Positions 60,469 to 64,000 of a stretch of DNA of 64,000 bases are shown piece after piece. Position numbers and translations under genes: made by a program. The notes beneath the pieces were generated by a model. The model was not told the origin of the DNA, did not search any database, and was given only the letters and a program-made list of their open reading frames with translations. The stretch is from Bacteroidales bacterium 52_46 (GTDB lineage Bacteria; Bacteroidota; Bacteroidia; Bacteroidales; Muribaculaceae): positions 124,001 through 188,000 of the forward strand of contig MNQK01000031.1 in assembly GCA_001915385.1 (NCBI GenBank), read 5' to 3'. Within the stretch, counting starts at the first letter, position 1; each line of letters opens with the position of its first letter.

Positions 60469-60575
60469 CGCGGTTAAAAACCGCGTCTACTACATGACTC
60501 AATCATAAAAGTAGTGGACGCGGTTTCTTTGCGTGGCAAAGCGCCAAAGGCGATGATTAACCGCGGTGACGATGA
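60469..60575. repeat. dispersed palindromic element, family C, copy 3
   Basis: AACGCGGTTAAAAACCGCGTCTACTA and a partner AGTAGTGGACGCGGTTT, then a worn TTAACCGCGGTG. Followed by a half copy of family B (GGACGCACAGACCGTGCGTCCCTAC) at about 60608-60632. Confidence 0.7.
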
Positions 60576-60716
60576 ATGGAATATGGATTGATTATCGGTT
60601 AATTATCGGACGCACAGACCGTGCGTCCCTACACCGCCGGACATAGTTTTGTCGTTCTGCGACACCCTCAGAGAAATATAAAATTTAACCTTGCAGCAGG
60701 ACAGCTGCCGACAGAT

Positions 60717-62714
60717 ATGGCTAACGAACAGGAAAATATAGATTTGGACAATCCCGAGTTTCAGGATATATGGCGGCTTATACGCTATACCAACCGCCCT
60801 ATATTCATGACAGGCCGCGCCGGCACGGGCAAATCGACGTTCCTCAAATATATCACCCGCAACACCTCGAAAAAGCATGTGGTGCTCGCTCCCACCGGAA
60901 TAGCGGCAGTCAACGTGGGCGGAGTGACACTGCATTCGTTTTTCAAGATACCGTTCAAGCCGCTACTGCCCGACGACCCGGAATTCAAGACCGACCGTCT
61001 GCGCAAACGCCTTAAATACAACAAGCAGCATATAAAACTCATCAAGGAACTCGAACTGATTATCATCGACGAAATATCGATGGTGAGAGCCGACATACTC
61101 GATTTTGTCGACAAAGTGCTGAGAGTGTATTCGGGGAATATGCGCTCCGCTTTCGGCGGCAAACAGCTGCTGCTCGTAGGGGATATATTCCAGCTCGAGC
61201 CGGTAGTGACCTCCGATATGCGCGACGTGCTGCGCGTGTACTACCCTAACTCATATTTCTTTTCGGCAAAGGTATTCAGTCAGCTGTCACTGGTGCAGAT
61301 TGAGCTTCAGAAGGTATACCGCCAGCAGAATGCTGACTTCGTGGCGATGCTCGACCGCTTCCGCACCGGCACACCGTCAATCAACGATATATCGCAGCTC
61401 AACCAGCGTGTGCGCCCGTCGGCGGCCACCAAAGGTGACGATTTCGTGATGACTCTCGCCACGCGTCGCGACATGGTCGACAGCATCAACGACAGCCACC
61501 TCGCCCAGCTGAAATCGAAGTCAATCATCTACGTCGGCGAGATAAAGGATGATTTTCCGGAAGCGGCACTCCCCTCGCCCAAAGAACTTGAACTTAAAGC
61601 CGGCGCACAGGTAGTATTCATCAAGAACGACCGCGACAAGCGCTGGGTCAACGGGACAATCGGAAAAGTATATTGCGCCACGGCCGACAAACTCGAGATA
61701 GAATTCGAGAACGGCGACCGTCATGTGGTGGAACGCGAGATATGGGAAAATATCGTATACAAATACAACGAGAAGAACAAGACCGTCGATGAGAAGCTGA
61801 TAGGCACCTACACGCAATATCCAGTCAGATTGGCATGGGCGCTCACTATACACAAGAGCCAGGGCCTGACGTTCAACAAGGTGATTATCGACGTGGGGCG
61901 CGGTGCTTTCTCCGGCGGCCAGACCTACGTGGCGCTCAGCAGAAGCACGTCGCTTGAAGGGATTACGCTTCAGAATCCAGTCAGCGAGCGTGACATATTC
62001 GTGAGCCCGGCCATCACAGAATTCTCACGCCAGAGCAACAGCCGCGCCATCATATCGACAGCACTCGAGCAGGCGGCGGCCGACGACAATTTCGCGGAAG
62101 CGTCGCGGTATTTCGACAGGGGAGAATACAGTAAATCGGTAAAGGCATTTGCCGCCGGACAGAAGATACGCGACGAGCTCTCGCGCGAGCCGGTGCAGCG
62201 CGCCATATCGCGCAAGCTCTACCGGCTGGGACAGCTCGAGGGGGAAATCGAACGCCTCAACGCAATCATCAGCGAGCAGAAGAAACGCTTCGACTCTCTT
62301 GCCGAGGAATATATTGCGATGGGGCGCGACTGCCTTGATGAAATCGAGGACATAACCGCAGCTCTCGCCAATTTCGACAAGGCGCTCTCCATATCGCCCC
62401 GCAATGTCAAAGCGCTTGAATACAAAGCCCGCGCACTGACAGCCGCCCATACTACCGAAGAAGCCAAAGAGACTTATACCGAACTGCTCGACGTCGACCC
62501 GACACATCTGAAAGCGTTGCTGGCGCTCGCCGACATTGCCAATGACGAGGATGACAACTATGCCGCGCTCGACAGGCTTCTCGTGGCGGTAAAACATTAT
62601 CCCGAGGAAGCGAGAGTTTACCGGCGCATGGCCCGCATCTACGATAATATCGGCGACGAGGAGGCTGCGGATTATTACCGTGAAATGGAACAGCGCTTCC
62701 GAAAGAAGAAATGA
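60717..62714 (+). CDS. Pif1/RecD-type helicase with C-terminal TPR repeats
   Basis: A 665-aa protein starting MANEQENIDLDN. Helicase motifs: Walker A 'MTGRAGTGKSTFLKYI', motif Ia 'VVLAPTGIAAVNVGGVTLHSFF', Walker B 'LIIIDEISMVRADILDFVD', motif III 'LLVGDIFQLEPV', and the C-terminal SF1 motifs 'LTIHKSQGLTF' and 'TYVALSRSTSLEGI', which define the Pif1-like family. The last 180 residues form TPR-like repeats ('FAEASRYFDRGEYSKSVKAFAAG', 'ITAALANFDKALSISPRNVKALEYKARALTAAHTTEEAKETYTELLDVDPTHLKALLALADIA'), an uncommon fusion. The start at 60717 avoids reading through repeat sequence in an upstream extension. Confidence 0.9.
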   Translation: MANEQENIDLDNPEFQDIWRLIRYTNRPIFMTGRAGTGKSTFLKYITRNTSKKHVVLAPTGIAAVNVGGVTLHSFFKIPFKPLLPDDPEFKTDRLRKRLKYNKQHIKLIKELELIIIDEISMVRADILDFVDKVLRVYSGNMRSAFGGKQLLLVGDIFQLEPVVTSDMRDVLRVYYPNSYFFSAKVFSQLSLVQIELQKVYRQQNADFVAMLDRFRTGTPSINDISQLNQRVRPSAATKGDDFVMTLATRRDMVDSINDSHLAQLKSKSIIYVGEIKDDFPEAALPSPKELELKAGAQVVFIKNDRDKRWVNGTIGKVYCATADKLEIEFENGDRHVVEREIWENIVYKYNEKNKTVDEKLIGTYTQYPVRLAWALTIHKSQGLTFNKVIIDVGRGAFSGGQTYVALSRSTSLEGITLQNPVSERDIFVSPAITEFSRQSNSRAIISTALEQAAADDNFAEASRYFDRGEYSKSVKAFAAGQKIRDELSREPVQRAISRKLYRLGQLEGEIERLNAIISEQKKRFDSLAEEYIAMGRDCLDEIEDITAALANFDKALSISPRNVKALEYKARALTAAHTTEEAKETYTELLDVDPTHLKALLALADIANDEDDNYAALDRLLVAVKHYPEEARVYRRMARIYDNIGDEEAADYYREMEQRFRKKK

Positions 62715-62734
62715 AAGGAATCAAATCAAACATA

Positions 62735-62832
62735 TTTAAGGTGTTGCAAAACTCAAAATATACCGACGAAATTGCAGTGACGCGATTCGCCGTGACTTTT
62801 GACCGCAATATAGCTTTGCTACACCATCCTAC
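62735..62832. repeat. worn family A flank
   Basis: GTTGCAAAACTCAAAATAT, GTGACGCGATTCGCCGTGACTTTTGACCG and TAGCTTTGCTACACC match the outer parts of family A, without the inner G/C-rich hairpin. Confidence 0.5.
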
Positions 62833-62852
62833 TATAAACTAAAAGACAAACA

Positions 62853-64000
62853 GTGACTTACCCGGATACATTTGAAAAGAAAACAGGATTTGACGCAGTA
62901 CGCAACGAAGTGATGCGACTGTGCCAGAGCAACGGCGCACGCGCCACAGCCGACGAGCAACTGCAGTTTACAAAGGATTACGAAACCATACTCTACCGTC
63001 TGCGCAGTGTGGACGAGATGACGAAGATATTAGGAGGAGACAACGCATTCCCGCTCGGAGCCACGGGTGATGTGGCGGAACTGCTTGCCAAAGTACGGCC
63101 CGAAGGGACATTTCTTGGAGCCGAAGAGCTGAACATGGTTAATAACGCGCTACTTATTTCGGCTGCAATATCCGATTTTTTTGCCGTTGCCGCGCAGGAG
63201 GGAAACACGCCCTACCCCACTCTGACCGGCATTGCCGGAGATATAGAGCGGTTTGACGCCGTGTCGGCCACGATAAGCCGCAGCATAGACCGCTTCGGTG
63301 AAATCAAGGACTCGGCCTCGCCCGAACTTGCACAGATACGACGTCAGCTTCAACAGACTCAGGCCTCGATATCGTCGGTGATGCGCAGGGTAATATCGCG
63401 CGCGGTCGAGAGCGGTTATCTCGATGCCGACGCATCGGCCGTGGTGCGCGACGGGCGCCTTGTGCTTCCGGTATCGCCCATGCACAAGCGCCATATCAAC
63501 GGTATCGTGCACGATGAGTCGGCCTCCGGCAAGACCTACTTCATCGAGCCGGCCGAGATGGTCGAGGCCAACAACCGCATACGCGAGCTTCAGATGGACG
63601 AACGGCGCGAAATGACACGCATACTTAAGGAAATCACCGCAGCCATACGTCCCGACATCGGTCGCATGACAGCCACTATGCGCGTCGTGGCCGAGATTGA
63701 TTTCATCCACGCCAAGGCTATTTACGCCCGGCGCGTCGACGCGCACATGCCGCATCTTAATACGGCTCCGGAACTTGAATGGTACCATGCCGTGCATCCG
63801 GTGCTGTTGCTGTCGCTCGAAAGCCACGGCAAGAAAATCGTGCCGCTCGACATCACCCTGTCGCAGAAAGACCGCCTGCTGATCATATCCGGTCCCAACG
63901 CCGGCGGTAAATCCGTATGCCTCAAGACGGTCGGCATTGTGCAGTACATGATGCAGTGCGGCATGCTACCCACCCTTTATGAAAATTCGCACATGGGCAT
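62853..64000 (+). CDS. mutS2: MutS2 (endonuclease/ATPase), N-terminal part, cut by the window edge
   Basis: The frame is open from a GTG at 62853 (VTYPDTFEKKTGFDAVRNEVMRLC) to the window end, 382 codons of a family that is usually about 780. It shows the MutS2 clamp/lever helices ('EELNMVNNALLISAAISDFFAVAAQEG', 'AQIRRQLQQTQASISSVMRRVISRAVESGYL', 'LPVSPMHKRHINGIVHDESASGKTYFIEPAEMVEANNRIRELQMDE'). The ATPase Walker A 'ISGPNAGGKSVCLKT' lies near its right end. MutS2 acts in ribosome-collision rescue and in suppressing recombination; the missing C-terminus would carry the KOW and Smr domains. There is no ATG nearby, so the GTG start is likely. Confidence 0.9.
   Translation, partial: MTYPDTFEKKTGFDAVRNEVMRLCQSNGARATADEQLQFTKDYETILYRLRSVDEMTKILGGDNAFPLGATGDVAELLAKVRPEGTFLGAEELNMVNNALLISAAISDFFAVAAQEGNTPYPTLTGIAGDIERFDAVSATISRSIDRFGEIKDSASPELAQIRRQLQQTQASISSVMRRVISRAVESGYLDADASAVVRDGRLVLPVSPMHKRHINGIVHDESASGKTYFIEPAEMVEANNRIRELQMDERREMTRILKEITAAIRPDIGRMTATMRVVAEIDFIHAKAIYARRVDAHMPHLNTAPELEWYHAVHPVLLLSLESHGKKIVPLDITLSQKDRLLIISGPNAGGKSVCLKTVGIVQYMMQCGMLPTLYENSHMG

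Overview
The window looks like a chromosomal segment of a gut-type Bacteroidales bacterium, most likely from or near the Muribaculaceae; the family-level placement is inference. Support comes from Bacteroidetes-type promoters (-7 box TAnnTTTG with a TTG/TTTG about 19-21 nt upstream) in front of many genes, scarce Shine-Dalgarno sequences, many lipoproteins with an Asp-rich stretch after the lipobox Cys, BACON/FISUMP-like modules, Bacteroidetes DUF families (DUF4251, DUF4595, DUF4924) and a tmRNA tag ending in YALAA. Most of the sequence is moderately GC-rich; two small patches (about 5.2-6.2 kb and 24.7-26.1 kb) are clearly AT-rich and look acquired.

Layout. 0-8.9 kb: the start of an unidentified protein cut by the left edge, a PASTA protein, bamD and rpoZ-like genes, a DUF4251 protein, a Tat-exported enolase-superfamily epimerase, a small HELIH membrane protein, initiator tRNA, an AT-rich orphan gene, a membrane protein/winged-helix pair with two operator-like palindromes, and an Fsr-like MFS exporter. 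9.0-22.1 kb: the standout accessory locus, seven consecutive minus-strand lipoprotein genes, of which three are MACPF-type pore-former homologues, one a BMP/Med-type binding protein and one a periplasmic-binding-protein fold fused to a legumain-like (C13) cysteine protease. A 43-aa membrane protein lies at its head and an AraC-type TPR membrane regulator is divergently transcribed.

22-36 kb: PepSY-like protein, tmRNA, a Fur-family regulator, a 6S-like RNA candidate, two AT-rich genes (one broken by an in-frame stop), a MATE/FAD-oxidoreductase/rarA operon, a HAD phosphatase, a duplicated-domain lipoprotein, guaB and a two-parvulin periplasmic chaperone. 36.5-39.9 kb: an organoarsenical-resistance-like operon (arsR, arsF-like, arsG-like, redox-disulfide protein, ArsP-like permease) with two matching operators. 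40-44.5 kb: an antitoxin-like small gene, a TPR/LuxR-type membrane regulator and an outer-membrane beta-barrel receptor.

44.7-64 kb: nadC and rlmH diverging from one palindromic promoter, DUF4924, a DUF4595-like lipoprotein, a four-gene SPFH/GYF/zinc-ribbon cassette, the thrS-infC-rpmI-rplT translation operon, an HdeD-like protein, a Gly/Trp-rich secreted protein, a FadL-like porin, a Pif1-like helicase with C-terminal TPRs, and the first 383 codons of mutS2 at the right edge. Between genes there are at least four families of dispersed palindromic repeats, including two copies of an element of about 320 bp with inverted arms of about 110 bp.
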